Shown here piece by piece: positions 9,701 through 22,100 of a stretch of DNA of 64,000 bases. Both the position numbers and the translations under genes were made by a program. The notes beneath the pieces were generated by a model. The model saw only the letters and a program-made list of their open reading frames with translations, did not search any database and had not been told where the DNA came from. Numbering within the stretch: position 1 is the first letter of the stretch; every line of letters begins with the position of its first letter. The stretch comes from Pterobdella sp. o SKG-2022 (Eukaryota > Annelida > Clitellata > Hirudinida > Piscicolidae): the NCBI GenBank assembly GCA_964035795.1, contig OZ038323.1, positions 7,008,018 through 7,072,017 on the forward strand, read 5' to 3'.

Positions 9701-12700
9701 TTTTTTCATTAGCTTTCGTACTAAAAACTTCCACCTTGATCCATTCTTCCATCATTTGCGTCATCAACAGGGGAGATGTGCATACAGATCTGGCTGTCTG
9801 ACTTAAGTGGTTCAGGGATGCTTGCCTGCGTAACATCACGCTGAAGTGTCTGGTGGCTGTGTGAGGGAGTAGGTTTTTTTGTTTATGCGTTTTTTTTTTT
9901 GATTTTTTTTGGATATTTTTTTCTTTTTGTTGTTAATTTAATTTAATTTTTGGTCGTTTATATATTTTTTTGTTTTTTCGTTAGTTATTTTTGTGCTTTT
10001 CTGTATCTGCCATTTAATTCCATATTCCACAAAGCTAATTTTCATTTCCACATTCTTCATTCCTCAATCAGTGAGCCTCACCTTCAGTTTTGGCATGAAC
10101 AAGGATGGATGGAAAGTTCTGCAGGGATGAACTCACCCACTCTTCCACATGACGTGCAAATTTTCGGATCATCTGAATGAGACTGCGCGTGTTTTGATGT
10201 TTTTTTGTGTATATTGGGTCAAAATACGTAGTATGTGAACTGTCAAGAATAGTGAAAGCAATGGTTTGTTACACAAGAGTACAATTTCATAATTAACACT
10301 CTGTACTTACGTTTCTATAATCAATTAAATAACCAGTATACCACAATGCCACCACACAACACAACCTTTCAGACACGGGTTGGAAGAGGGATGGAATGAG
10401 AACAGAAGAAATAGTTTTGAATAATATGACGTCACACAGGCTAATGAGGTCAACGACAGCTTGGCAGGTCATGAGAGGCATGATGTGAGAAGGCATGCCT
10501 TTCCAAAAATGTAACAAGAAGTTGCTGATCTGGAATTTGTGTCGATAACAATCGATGAAAAAAACTGAATAAACACTAAAAATGAATATAAGTGGAAAAA
10601 TCATCGCTACATATTATTAAAAAAAAACAAAAATAAAACAAAAATAATGAAAAAATAACAAGGACCTCATCGAAACTGCCTCTGACAACGTTGTCAAGGA
10701 TCCGTTGGCAATGTGTTCTGTACATCACCAACAACGTACCCACCTTTGGGTCAATGGGGATTCTTCATTAAATCATTATTACTAGCTATGTTGTGCAGCA
10801 GACAACACACTAAAACTATTTCTCATCTCAATGATCTACGTACCAACAGAAGTGATACAGTGAGGGGAAACAAACACAAAGCATTCATTCAATTCTTGAT
10901 AGTGTAAATTTGTCTTACAAAAAGCTTTGTGAATCACGTTAATAAATACTTTTTAGTTGTTTCTCTCACTATTTGGTTTAGGCTATTCTACGACATCAAG
11001 AAGTGATGTGGTCTTAACTAAAGCATCATGAGCATAGCACCTTATGGTGAGAGATGGATGAAGGAAGCTGCAGAGAATTGACATCCGGGAAGTCTGGTAG
11101 GATGGCTCCCATTCTGGAACGAGATGGGTAGCTGTATGTCTGTGTGCGTGTGGATGTTTGTGTGTGTTTTTAGTTTTTATGCGATTAGGAATTCAAAATC
11201 AATGTTAGTTAATTTATTTATTTATTGCTTGAGACTAACGATTAAATTCCTTAAAAAACAGATTTTTATCGAAAATTAAACAATTTTCATAAAATAAAAT
11301 AAACTCATCGTTTAAAATTACATAAAATTCTTACGTGTTTCATTACATCCTTTTTGCTTTCTCCGCTGCTTGATAAAAAAAATAATAAAAATAATAACAA
11401 GAATAGTAGTTACGAGAAAGATAATAAAATTAATGTTAGTAATAATAACAAAAATAATATTAATCACAAGAATAATAACAACAAAAATAAGAATGATAAT
11501 AGTAACAATAATAATATTAGAAATAATAAAAAACCTGAAGAATCCTTTTTTAGAGAATGCTATGTCGAAGTATGCGGATGAATCCTTGATTCCAATGCCG
11601 TAGTAATGGTACCTTAATAATAACAATAATAATAATAATAAAAATAATATAAACAACTAAAAATTTTTTTTGTAATAAAAGTACTAATAATAAAAAAAAG
11701 ATCAATGATATTGATCAACTTTTCAATTCATAGTCATTATTTTTATGTTATTATTGTCATTATTTTTATTGTTGTTATTATTATATGGCTACTTTGATTG
11801 TCCTCTAGTTCCAAGCCTTCTTGTGGTGATCTGAGGAAATTGCTGTCTGATTATCTGTGTGTGTGTGTTTTTGTTTGTGTGTGTTTTTGTTTGTGTGTGT
11901 TTTTGTTTGTTTTTTAAGGATATTTTTTTATATCTTTAACTTTTTTCAAGTTGCTTATTTATATATATCGATATTTCTTAGTAAAGGTTTTATCTAAATT
12001 TCAAAAAAATTTAACTTATTACAAAGCCAGGTATAAATTCATAAATATAAATTTTAAAAGATTAAATACATTCAAAAACATCACGAAAACCGCATAGAAC
12101 TAAAAAACTAATTTTTCAAAGTTAACAGGTAATATATTGTTTTTCAGTTTTTAATATGAACCTCAATTCCTAACTACACACATCGTGGGTATCTGATGGA
12201 AATCTAGTTTCTCTATCCTTAATATGTATCTTCCTCAAATAGACACAAAACACTACCAAGAAGCCCAAGAACAAACCACCTCCAACCCAAGCAACACCTT
12301 GCCAAAAGAGGCTGCGTTGACAGGTTGTGTGTGATGGGTGGAACAGTGGTGGAGGTATTGATTGTACAGGGTGGAGCGGGGAATACATACCGCATCAGCC
12401 AGCTCGTAGTTTTCGTCCAACCTTTGGTGTTTGGGGAAAAGGGGGGCTTAGACGTGTGTTTGAGTTTGTATCGTGTTTTTGATTATTTCTACATCTGGTT
12501 GCCAATATTCTTACTAATAATTAAATGAACACACAAATAAATTTTAAAAAGACATAAATTGTTTAAAAATAGCATAAATAAGTGCGAGTAAACGGATTGA
12601 CACATAAAAACAATAATAAAAATAAACACGTAAACAAAAACCTTCACAAACACACATAAAAACAAACACACATACACATTCAGACACACAAAGAAGCAAA

Positions 12701-12793
12701 CATACCAACACAAATACAAACAAAATTCATACCACTTGAGAGTGAGGGGTGTAGAATGGGGTTTAGCGTTTTGGGGGGTGAAGATTTCTTCGT
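6759..12793 (-). CDS. RFX-family transcription factor, RFX4/RFX6 type (N-terminus missing)
   Basis: Winged-helix factor that binds X-boxes. Thirteen phase-compatible exons (minus): 12733-12793, 12298-12421, 11793-11854, 11535-11612 (these four carry the DNA-binding domain: [64 protein letters not shown]), 11041-11131, 10666-10743 ([11 protein letters not shown]), 10366-10529 ([17 protein letters not shown]), 10082-10182 ([13 protein letters not shown]), 9735-9856 ([14 protein letters not shown]), 9552-9621, 9068-9162, 8701-8812, 8416-8535 ([13 protein letters not shown]). These cover the extended dimerisation region. The C-terminus is less sure: likely small exons at 7766/7770-7833 and 7332/7336-7358, and a last exon 6759-7002 ending [13 protein letters not shown] before the domain and [11 protein letters not shown] point to RFX4; GIGIK is RFX6-like. 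The start codon exon is upstream and unidentified. Confidence 0.9.
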
Positions 12794-15199
12794 CTGTTTG
12801 GGGTCATGATCAGGGTGAGTTAGTATCAAGATGGGTAGCATTAGGAGGAGTTCGTGTTAAAAATATACATGATTTATAAGAGCAGCAAGTTGAATAATGG
12901 CTTTAGATGGAGTGAGAAAATTTTTTAACTCTGTGTGTTGAATTTTTTCTGCTTTATAATTTTCGAGCTAATGCTTCGGTTTTATATAGATTAGGTATGA
13001 ATATTTATAACTAAATTTTTTAAAATATTTTCAAAGTTATTTGAATTACACAAATAACGCCAAACGTTATCTGAGCGGAAGAAGACCCCTTGAAACTGAT
13101 TAAAATATATTCAAAAGTGGTTCAAGTATGGCGACAGGAAATAGAACGGAAACATGTTTTTGAAGAACTTTTTCGAATTTAAAAAAATATTTGATTTCCT
13201 GCCATGTTAAAAAAAAATTCCATTCATATCTATTTTTAGAAACAAGAATAGCAAATTAGGATATATGTACCATCATTGTTACAACTATCAGTTGGATAAT
13301 GACAATAAAAAAAAAGATGTTGGTTTCAATAATTGTTGCTATTTTTATCATAAGTATTTTTTATTATTTATATTGTTTTATTTTGATATTATTATTCATA
13401 TTATTTTTAAATTATTTTATATTTTAATCTTCAAAACCATTAAAATTTGTGTTAATGTTTATTATGCTTGCCTACCAAGCCCTTGATACTGTATTATTCA
13501 CGTGCTTAGTTACATCTGTACCAATTTCACCAATATCATAAGGATAACAGACTCACACATTCTTTAACAATAATTAAATGAACATCATTATCATTAGTAG
13601 TACTATTATTAACGTTGTTTTAAAAAGCTCATGGTGATGATGATGATGATGATGATGATGATTAACGAGGGAGATGATTAGATGGTGAAATGAATGAGGT
13701 GACGAGAGGTCATTTATCTCCATCCCAACACGCTTCGGAATGCATCGTTTTATTCACGCACACAAACATAAGTTAGTGCATACACGTGCATACGTAATTG
13801 TACATATACAATATGTTTTGATACTTAAACATATAAAATAGAAAATTAAACTCACAGACACAAACACACACACCTTCCCTCTCACGTACACACACACAAA
13901 CACACGCACACAAGTGTTGCGCAACAACTCATAAATTAATATATACTTCAATATAGTGACTTGATGGTGCTCAAAAACTCGTATTAATTTTTTGTATTGC
14001 AGTTAATGTTTTAACTTTCAAACATAACTTTAACTTACATGCAATCAAAATCAAACAAAATTATTCTCTGTAATAAAAAGCTTTGGTCCTTCATTAACAA
14101 GTGTTTAATTTCATTTTCGCATATACTTCTTGTTATACATATAATATATAGAAAATTATACCTAGAATGTTGTAAAAACATTTTACCGCTCAAAGGAAGT
14201 AGACATTTAAATTTTGTATCATAGAAATTTTCTCAATACACAAACGCTCATGACCTGCCGTGTCATGAGTCGTACACATCCACAAATACACTAATGGATG
14301 TGAGAACACGGAATTATGAAAAATAATTAATGTTTCTGTAAAGATTTTTTATTATATTAAAAAAAGGCCAGGTTGTATCATACAAAGATTAAGGAGAAGA
14401 ACTACAGACACAAAAACATAAAATGTATGTTTTATTTGTGCACACGCCCCTCTTCACACGCGTAAGAATTTGTTTGTATGAATATATGATCTCTCACATA
14501 CATAAATATAAATAGTTATAAGCAGAAGAACAAAAAAATAAAGAGAACACAGAAACATACAAGCAAACCCAACAGACACACGCACAAACGAACATAAAAA
14601 CCTACAGACACACGCACAAAAACACACACAGACACATCCACAATATTGCCCTCTCCAACTTGACGTATGATCATTTAGCGCTTTATTTCAATTTTAAGTC
14701 CATCGTTGCAAGCTTCACTTCACGTTTTTTGTGCTTACGTTTTTTGTCACGTTCACAAGCTTGAATGTTGAATGTCACTTTTGTGTAATTTATTAAATAA
14801 TAAGCTGTTTCGAAAATTTTCAAAAAATGTGTTAATCCATCTTTTCATTCATCCATCCATGCACTAACCCATCTATTCACCCATTCATCTATCTTTACAC
14901 CCATTTACTCCCACTCTTTTATTTATTTACTTACTATTGATGCATCGTTTCATTCATCCATTCTTCATTAATCCGTTCTTTCACCCATCCACCAATCTAC
15001 CCAATCATCTATCCACAATCCATTCATTCCTGCTTCATCCATCCATCCATTTATCGACAAAGCATGTAATCACGCTTGATAGCAACAAGGTCGGGGCATG
15101 AACCCGGTTTTAAGCTCGAGTAAACAACAATAAAACATTAGTATTGTTGTCCTATCGGCGCTTGTGTTGCATATCGTTGTTTCTAATGTTGTTTGCTAG
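12794..15199. other. region upstream of the recognised RFX exons
   Basis: Probably first intron or 5' flank of the RFX gene. It holds an ATG/CAT triplet run at about 13633-13661, CA-rich stretches at 13740-13920 and 14540-14640, and a CATC/ATTC-rich stretch at 14830-15055. No exon with a fitting phase for the RFX N-terminus was found. Confidence 0.4.
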
Positions 15200-15324
<125 letters not shown>

Positions 15325-15439
15325 CAAAAACTACTAGTATTTTGTTGTTTTTGATTGGTTGGTTGGTGAGTCATCAAAAACGTCGAGAATAAGTTCACGA
15401 AAACTAGATTCACAGTCGGAAGATATGAGGGCTTTTTGA

Positions 15440-15861
15440 AAAATTTCCCGAAACGTCAGTGGTATGACTCTGCAGTTAGTAGTATGCATTGGAACCAGAA
15501 CTTTTCTAAAGGGTTTTTCACTGCAAACCCTTCAGTCCCCATTTTCCCACTGCTCTTTAAGACGTTTGCATCTTTGCAGGTATGGGGGAATGGAACAGAA
15601 GCCAATGTGTTTGGTAAGCTCTTTATCTTCAGTATGAAACCATCTATCGAGTAAGTTGTATAAAAGATATGCTTGAAGACTGCAGACTTGGGAACGGTAG
15701 TGTAAATGGTTGGGGAGGTCTATTTGTATGAATTCCATGAAGGGCTTGCTAGATGATTTGTTGCCATGGAAACCAGCTGTGGTGCCGTGATGGTTGCACG
15801 GGGTTGTGAGGTTTAAATAAAGATGATGTTTCAAATTATTATATTTACTGTTTAAAAACAT
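15440..15861 (-). other. protein-like segment containing an X-box
   Basis: Less AT-rich than its surroundings. On the minus strand an open frame of about 110 codons (15861 to 15532) reads like protein, with NHLHYRSQVCSLQAYLLYNL and ELTKHIGFCSIPPYLQ, then a stop; a different frame continues in protein-like sequence towards 15440. It may be an upstream RFX exon, a decayed mobile element or a conserved promoter. No family recognised. Confidence 0.3.
15760..15773 (+). promoter_or_regulatory. X-box (consensus RFX site)
   Basis: GTTGCCATGGAAAC is a full match to RYYNYY-N2-RRNRAC. It lies about 3 kb upstream (in transcription sense) of the first recognised RFX exon, within the protein-like segment 15440-15861, so autoregulation is possible. 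Motif evidence only. Confidence 0.5.
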
Positions 15862-15977
15862 TGGTCGGATTTAATGCGATGAATAATAATGATAACTATA
15901 AAGACTAACTTTTCTTTTTGATTTTATGCTGTAGTCTTAAAGAATTTGAAGAAAAACACATTTCTATCCATTCATCT

Positions 15978-15978
15978 G

Positions 15979-16044
<66 letters not shown>
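15978..16044. repeat. (TG)n microsatellite
   Basis: About 33 uninterrupted TG dinucleotides. Confidence 0.95.
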
Positions 16045-16045
<1 letters not shown>

Positions 16046-17800
16046 GAGTGGCAGAATTGATGGGTGGATGAGGTGGAGTGGCTAACACGATATTAATTGG
16101 TAGCGAAATTGCCTTTATGCTTGCATGCATCGTGTCAATTACAAAGTCTCCTAATTAAAATCCCTTCATCAACCGCCATTTTAACTCCATATAGCGCCCA
16201 CTTTTATTGCCACACACTTCTTAGTTCTCCGTTTATTTCGCTTTCCAATTATTTCTTATGTTTTGATTTTTTGTGTTTTTACGCTTAGATGATGGTGATT
16301 TTGATTTGATCCGAAGTTATTCGCTTCAAAACCTTCGCATGCCATTTCACTTTGATTTATAATTATTTCAATGACAAGTTTATAAGTAATCAATTTTTTC
16401 TTTAAAAATTATTTTATTTCAGTTTTTTAATAATTTATGATAAATTGAGACTAAAAATATCAGCAATTTTGTCAGTTCAATATTTAATATATTCAATTAA
16501 AAACCACAATAAAATCTAAGAAAAAATTAATTATTAGGATATATAATAAATAATAGTCATCTAAATCATAATTAATTTTATATCATCTATAATACTTGTA
16601 TCAATATACTACTTCAAATAATATTAAGCAATATAAAATTAAACAATTTATTTTTAAATAATTAATTACCGTATATTTTTCATGATTAACTTAATAAATT
16701 AATATAAGATTAATTTTTCTTCGTGGAAAAGGTTGACGACTTGTCATGTGACCTACAACAGGAAGTCTGCTATCATCATCATCACCACCCTCATGTATTT
16801 TTCGTCGTCTTTATCATTCTCATCATTATCATTACCATCTTCATCTACTTTTTGTTGTTTTCTTCATCATCACCACTGTTTTTTTAGCTTCTTCATCCTC
16901 ATTACATTTATCACCACCATCTTCTTCAACAATTTTATGTAATTGTTAAATCAACAATATTACTTTCACTTGAAAATATTACCATGGTCATAGATACATG
17001 GAATCCTTAGACAGTGAGGATGACGATGATGATAGGGTGATAATGATAATGATGTTTATAGTTTTTTCTCACCAATATCGGAATTTTTATCATTATGTTT
17101 ACCTTTCATCCCATCACCACTCCACCATCTTCATTAATATATGCCACCCTCCCCATTATCAAGCAAGTTGCAGTTGCCATTAACAGCATAAGGTCTAACT
17201 AGTGACATCATTACAAAAAATTGTCCATCATATTTTGTTGTACATTATGAATTTATAGTATTTTACTATTTGACTATCGTATATATTTTATTTCACATTT
17301 TTTCGTGTATTTTTTTGGTACATTTGTGTTTGATGAGATGATTTTTGTTAATTTACAGATAAAGAATTGAAAATTTCTACCATATTTAAAATATTTATTA
17401 TATAACTTTTGAAACTTAAAATTGATAAATAACAATAAACTAATAATTAAATAAAAAATAAAATCTATAAAAAGAAAAAATTTAATAACCAGCTAAACGA
17501 CGTAGAAGCTAAAGATGGGAGAACTAACACTAATATTTTAATTAAGTCCAATTCAACCTGATAAACCAGCTAATTTCATAATCTTTCTTATATAATAACT
17601 TTCATTCAATATTATTTTTCGACCTAACATTGTGGTATGTCATGTCTTTAACACTTCTAAACCATCTACGTCTCCATATTAATTAACCTTAAGCAATATT
17701 ATTGATAATAAATCCCAACCATATTTAAAACGACAAATCTTAACGCATATTTAAATCTAAGACATACTACTTATAAAAACAAAAGAAAATAACGAACCAA
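16045..17800. other. AT-rich stretch with CAT/TC-rich segment
   Basis: 16380-16730 and 17200-17800 are plain AT-rich sequence; 16760-17170 is rich in ATC/TTC on the plus strand. Open frames here are low-complexity. No gene seen. Confidence 0.5.
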
Positions 17801-17939
17801 GTAGGTGGTTGTTAGTATCCATATTACTCATTGTTGGGTCCAATCAACATGTCTACCCCATGAAGAGTGACTTGAACTTCAAATGTTTTTATCTTCGCAA
17901 TATTAACTCTCCAAAACTTAACGCTTCAATGGATTGCTC

Positions 17940-18090
17940 AGCTTCGACAAATCTCAATCCACTTCAACCTCTTTCCACGCACATTGGTTGCCATGGCAGG
18001 AAAGGCGTGGTTACATTTGTCACCGGGCCAATAGCGTTCCATGACAACGGAGTGACATGCGGCATACGACAAATCTGCCGTTTTGAGACT
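17940..18090. promoter_or_regulatory. promoter-like island with X-box-like and CCAAT elements
   Basis: A less AT-rich island. It has GGTTGCCATGGCAGG (17986-18000; on the minus strand CCTGCC-AT-GGCAAC, one mismatch to the X-box), a CCAAT box in GGGCCAATAGCG (about 18025-18036), and CGTTCCATGACAAC (about 18037-18050, one mismatch). X-box plus CCAAT spacing recalls known RFX/NF-Y modules. It lies between the 3' end of PAICS and the RFX gene, so it could be the RFX promoter. Inference from motifs. Confidence 0.35.
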
Positions 18091-18337
18091 AAATAGAAAG
18101 GAATCTTGTGATTGTTTGGTAGTCAAGCTGGCAGTGTGATTGGAGACTTGCTAGAACTACATTTTGAAAGACTTTTTTAAATCATAACATTTGAGGGTTT
18201 TTTATTATAAAATAATCCCAAACGAAATAAGACAGAAGGTAAAGTATTAGTTAAAACCTGAGCAACATGATGAGTCAACATAAAGCTACAAAACTATGTT
18301 GGATAGTGTCAAAAGTTAGCGAGAATAAACAGATCTT

Positions 18338-21300
18338 TTAATGGGTTCCCTGGTTGAGTTTCTGGTCTCCCTTGATGAGGGCGATCCAGTTGTTAAGTTG
18401 CAGAGCCTTCAACTTGCCCCATACAAGCACGTCACTTAAGGCCACGATGGACACTGCATGCAGACCTGCCGCCTCGGGAGAAAGTGCCGTAGTGCACGAT
18501 AGACCTACGCCAAGTTTATATTATTATTAGATGAAAGTCAAGATTTCATATTATCACTACAATGTTAAGGGTGGCCAAATTTATTTTGCACACATTCTTT
18601 AATTTAATACTCATTTCCATTTCTTCATCTAAAGCATTCTTATTTAAACCAACTTCAATACTCTGATAATATTATACTTTTTCACTTAATCTCCAGCCTA
18701 CTTTTGTTTCAAAATTATTTGTTTTGAATTTAAATGCGTTTTCAATACATTTCTTCCTTTTTAATTTTCTATAGCTAAAATTTTCCAATAAATACAATCA
18801 TACTAAAAATTATTTATCAAACAATTAATTAAACCACCGTTTAAAACAATCGAAATAAAATTTCAATCACCAGATGGCAGACGCAGAGAAGACCAAACAT
18901 CTTGAGCCCCCCACTCGGGAGTGACAGGAGGGCAGTTGATCACAGGTCTGCATGTATTGGCAGACACTGTGGGTCCCAGCCCATTGCTCCTACCTGCTAT
19001 GGCCACTATCACCACTGGTCTCAAAATCCCTGTGGGTGAGCAGATTGTTACAACCATGGTATGAACAAATAAAAATCATTAATAAAATATACAATCTGCA
19101 ATAAACTTATGATCTTGATGATTAAACAACAAAATCGTTCAAGCTATGCTAGCATGGGAACAGACACAAAACAAGGATGAAAATATAGAGAAAAAATATT
19201 TATGGCAAGCACTAACCTTCATACTCAGATAGCACCTTGAGAGTGAGGTCGGGACCCTTGTGGGCAGAAGTCACCCTAATGTGGCATTCAACTCCACAAG
19301 CACCTACTACCTGCTTTACTGCCTCCCCTGTCTTCAAGTCTGATGGGGAGCCCAACAACACAGCTACTAGAGCATCACTGACCCATGCCTGCATCTCCTG
19401 TGTAGGTAGAAAAGTATGATATAAGGAATATTAAAAACCTGACAGACACACCATAAGAAGTGAGAAAAATTTGAAAAATGATTGAAAACGTCAGCCCTCA
19501 TACAAAACAAAGCATATAAACTGAAGCAAAAAACCACACCAACCTTGATCTTGTCCAAGACCCACTGAAAGTTTTTCTTGACTGTCTGCAGTCCATCTGC
19601 TGTCACTTCGGCCATCTCCCTGTACACCTGTCATTGGGCATGATTCATTCAACATACTAGTTGAAGTTTAACGCAATGTTACGCAACAGAAGATACAGTG
19701 ACCTAATAGCAATAGAATGAGTTTTATAATTTTTTTTTAAACAGATTCTAAAACACTTAACTTCTGGTGAAAAAAAAAGATGCTATAAAGAAAATGATGA
19801 TGATAATGGTTTAAAAGCTATGATAAAAACTGATACTTTTTGATTCACTATGGAACCAACATTTGGTGGCAACTTTTTTATAAAAAAATACTTATTAACT
19901 TGCAAACTATTATTTTTTAAATCTATTTTATTAAATCAGTTTAAAACATTGGATTTAAGCCATATCCATGTGGGTGACATTTTGTGTCAAAATGAATGCA
20001 TCACGAACCTGCTTATCCTTCATTAGGGACCTTTCCCCCTTTGGCCACAGCCTCCATGAGTCCGAGTCTATGATGTCAGCCAGTAACAACTCCTCTGGGA
20101 AAAAAGGTTCATTTTATTGAGCATTATGGACGATATTAATCTAATTAGATTATACTGATGTACATGTTTCAGTAATTGGGGCTGATACCAATTAATAATA
20201 ATAATATCCATATTATATTATACTGCTGTAGGCGTCCTAGTAGCTGGGGTATACAGCAGTCGGCTAATGAAAGCCATTTTTAGTTGGGACAGTTTTCATA
20301 GAACTGCCAACCCAATCTAACGTCCAACTTGAAACTATCGGATTTCAAGAATCGCCGTTCCCACACTTGGGCAGTTTGCCTTGCCGTTGTCAATAAAGAA
20401 TGATCCTCCACCAAGCAAAATGTCAACGATACCAAGGTATCAGTTTGTCAACACCTGTTACCGAAGTCTACTGTTATCCAGGTTATAACAGGAAAGCAGT
20501 CTCAAATTGGAGACACTGTCTTTGATGCAGTTTAACGTCATGCCCAGGACCTGATACCAATTAGTCTAGATTATTGATATTTTTGTAGCAGAATTTTTAA
20601 TGATCCATTTGATTAAATATTAGATTAAAAAAATCAAGTTTTTGAGTTGAAAATTTGATTGTTGAATATTAATACTTGTTTCAGAGTCAACTCCAAACTC
20701 AATTTTCATGTCAACAAGGACACAGTCTTGTCTGCTCCAAAGCCTCTCAAGAACTTCAAAGACTACAGCTGCAGTCCTCACAATGGAGTCCAACTCGGGA
20801 CCCTTGATTACCCTACCACTGCATGTCAAACCTGCACACACCACTTGCTCATAAGACCATTGAGGGTCGTGGTTGGCATCATCCTGGTGCAGGGATGTTT
20901 TAACACAATTTAGTTGTCAAGCTGATGATGATTTCTATGTAAATGAAAAAGCTTTATGCACTATAAAACCTAAACCTTTTTGTTTACTTATATCATATTT
21001 TTTTAAAAAATTAGTTCAACAAAAACAATAAAACCTTGAAGAAAAACTCTTGTTTGAGAGGAAAAAACTTGAATCCTTCAGGAACTCCAGGGTTTCTCTT
21101 GAGAAATGATCCTGTAGCTACCCTTCTTGACACAAACTCTATGGGAATCATTTCACACTTGCGAGCAACAAATGCCCTCTCACCATGCTCTCGCACCATG
21201 TGGGTCTTAATTCCTGTTTAGAAGTTTTAAATTAAGTCGTAATAACTTTTCTGTTAAAATTGTAAAGAAATTATTGATAAAAACTCTCACCTGCTTTATT

Positions 21301-21575
21301 GAGAAGGTCATATACAGCAGCTGTTGTTTGGTTTGAAATAGCTGCTTTACCCTGAAGTTCATTCGAACGTGCCCCATCACCGGCAGTGATACGATCCTTA
21401 GAGTAAATCAACACCTGGTTAGAATTTTCTTCCAACTCGTAAATCACTTTAGTTTTTCCTTCTGTCAATTTCTTCACTTTGAGTCCTTCAACAACTGGAA
21501 AAAAAAGAAGGCAATTTATATGGATAACAGCTTGTCTAAACGAAACTGACAAATTGTGACATAGTTACCTTCCAT
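18338..21575 (-). CDS. PAICS: PAICS: SAICAR synthetase / AIR carboxylase
   Basis: Bifunctional enzyme of de novo purine synthesis: carboxylates AIR to CAIR and joins it to aspartate to give SAICAR; cytosolic. Nine coding exons, all phases agree: 21569-21575, 21291-21494, 21035-21213, 20676-20883, 20009-20094, 19544-19627, 19217-19397, 18871-19029, 18338-18504; total 424 aa, about the vertebrate length. The SAICAR synthetase half shows [34 protein letters not shown] and [11 protein letters not shown]; the AIR carboxylase half (from about residue 265) shows [30 protein letters not shown] and [11 protein letters not shown]. The first coding exon is only seven bases (ATG GAA G), the least certain part; start chosen because it gives the right phase directly before a GTAACT donor. 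A SINE-like insertion sits in the intron between 20094 and 20676. Head-to-head with the JmjC gene. Confidence 0.95.
20145..20600 (-). repeat. nested SINE-like repeat, copy C, with target-site duplication
   Basis: An inner copy (20195-20550) lies inside an older copy of the same family. The 13-base sequence CTGATACCAATTA occurs at 20182-20194 and again at 20551-20563, exactly flanking the insert. Outside the duplication, TATACTGATGTACATGTTTC on the left and ATTATTGATA on the right match the continuous copy A at 2640-3062. On the minus strand the insert begins CAGGTCCTGGGCATGACG and ends in an ATT-rich tail, as expected for retroposition. It lies in a PAICS intron, in the gene's own orientation. 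Confidence 0.75.
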
Positions 21576-22100
21576 TTTAAAAGTTAATTTTTTGTTCAAA
21601 ATATACTATATTTTGAAAATATTTAATACTTATTCTTCAAAACTAGAGTAAAACTCAAAGCGTAGAAACTCAGGACACACGAGGCTTTCCATAAAATGAA
21701 CTTTCAGGTTAATCTTTAGCGCCTTAGAGTTGTGAATGTAAAAAACAATTTTCAAAATTTTTTAATGATAAGAACAAATAACTTTTTACTTAAATTATTT
21801 ATTCTGGCATAATAAAATATTAAACTCATCAAATGTTTTAGGCATTTTATAACTCAAGTTAATAGTGAAGCTAAAAATTGATTCAAAATAAATGATGATA
21901 ATGAATTAAATCATGTTCTTCTGACAATCCAAAGATCGATTTTCAACCTGTTACATTATAACGTGTAACATAACGTGTGTATATAACAGTTAAAATATTC
22001 TCGTATATAAATCGATCCCCAGTGTTAATATCTAGAAATTTTTTTTAGCTCTATATAATTTGCTAGTTGTTCAAATTAAATTTATACAATAAATTTTGAA
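21576..22100. promoter_or_regulatory. divergent intergenic region PAICS / JmjC gene
   Basis: The two start codons are 525 bp apart and point away from each other, so this short AT-rich interval must hold both promoters or a shared one. No TATA box, X-box or other named element could be assigned with confidence. Confidence 0.45.

Noticed and set aside
17809..18126. Overlapping open frames on both strands as genes
   Set aside because: No domain, and the sequence is better explained as a promoter-like island with X-box and CCAAT elements.
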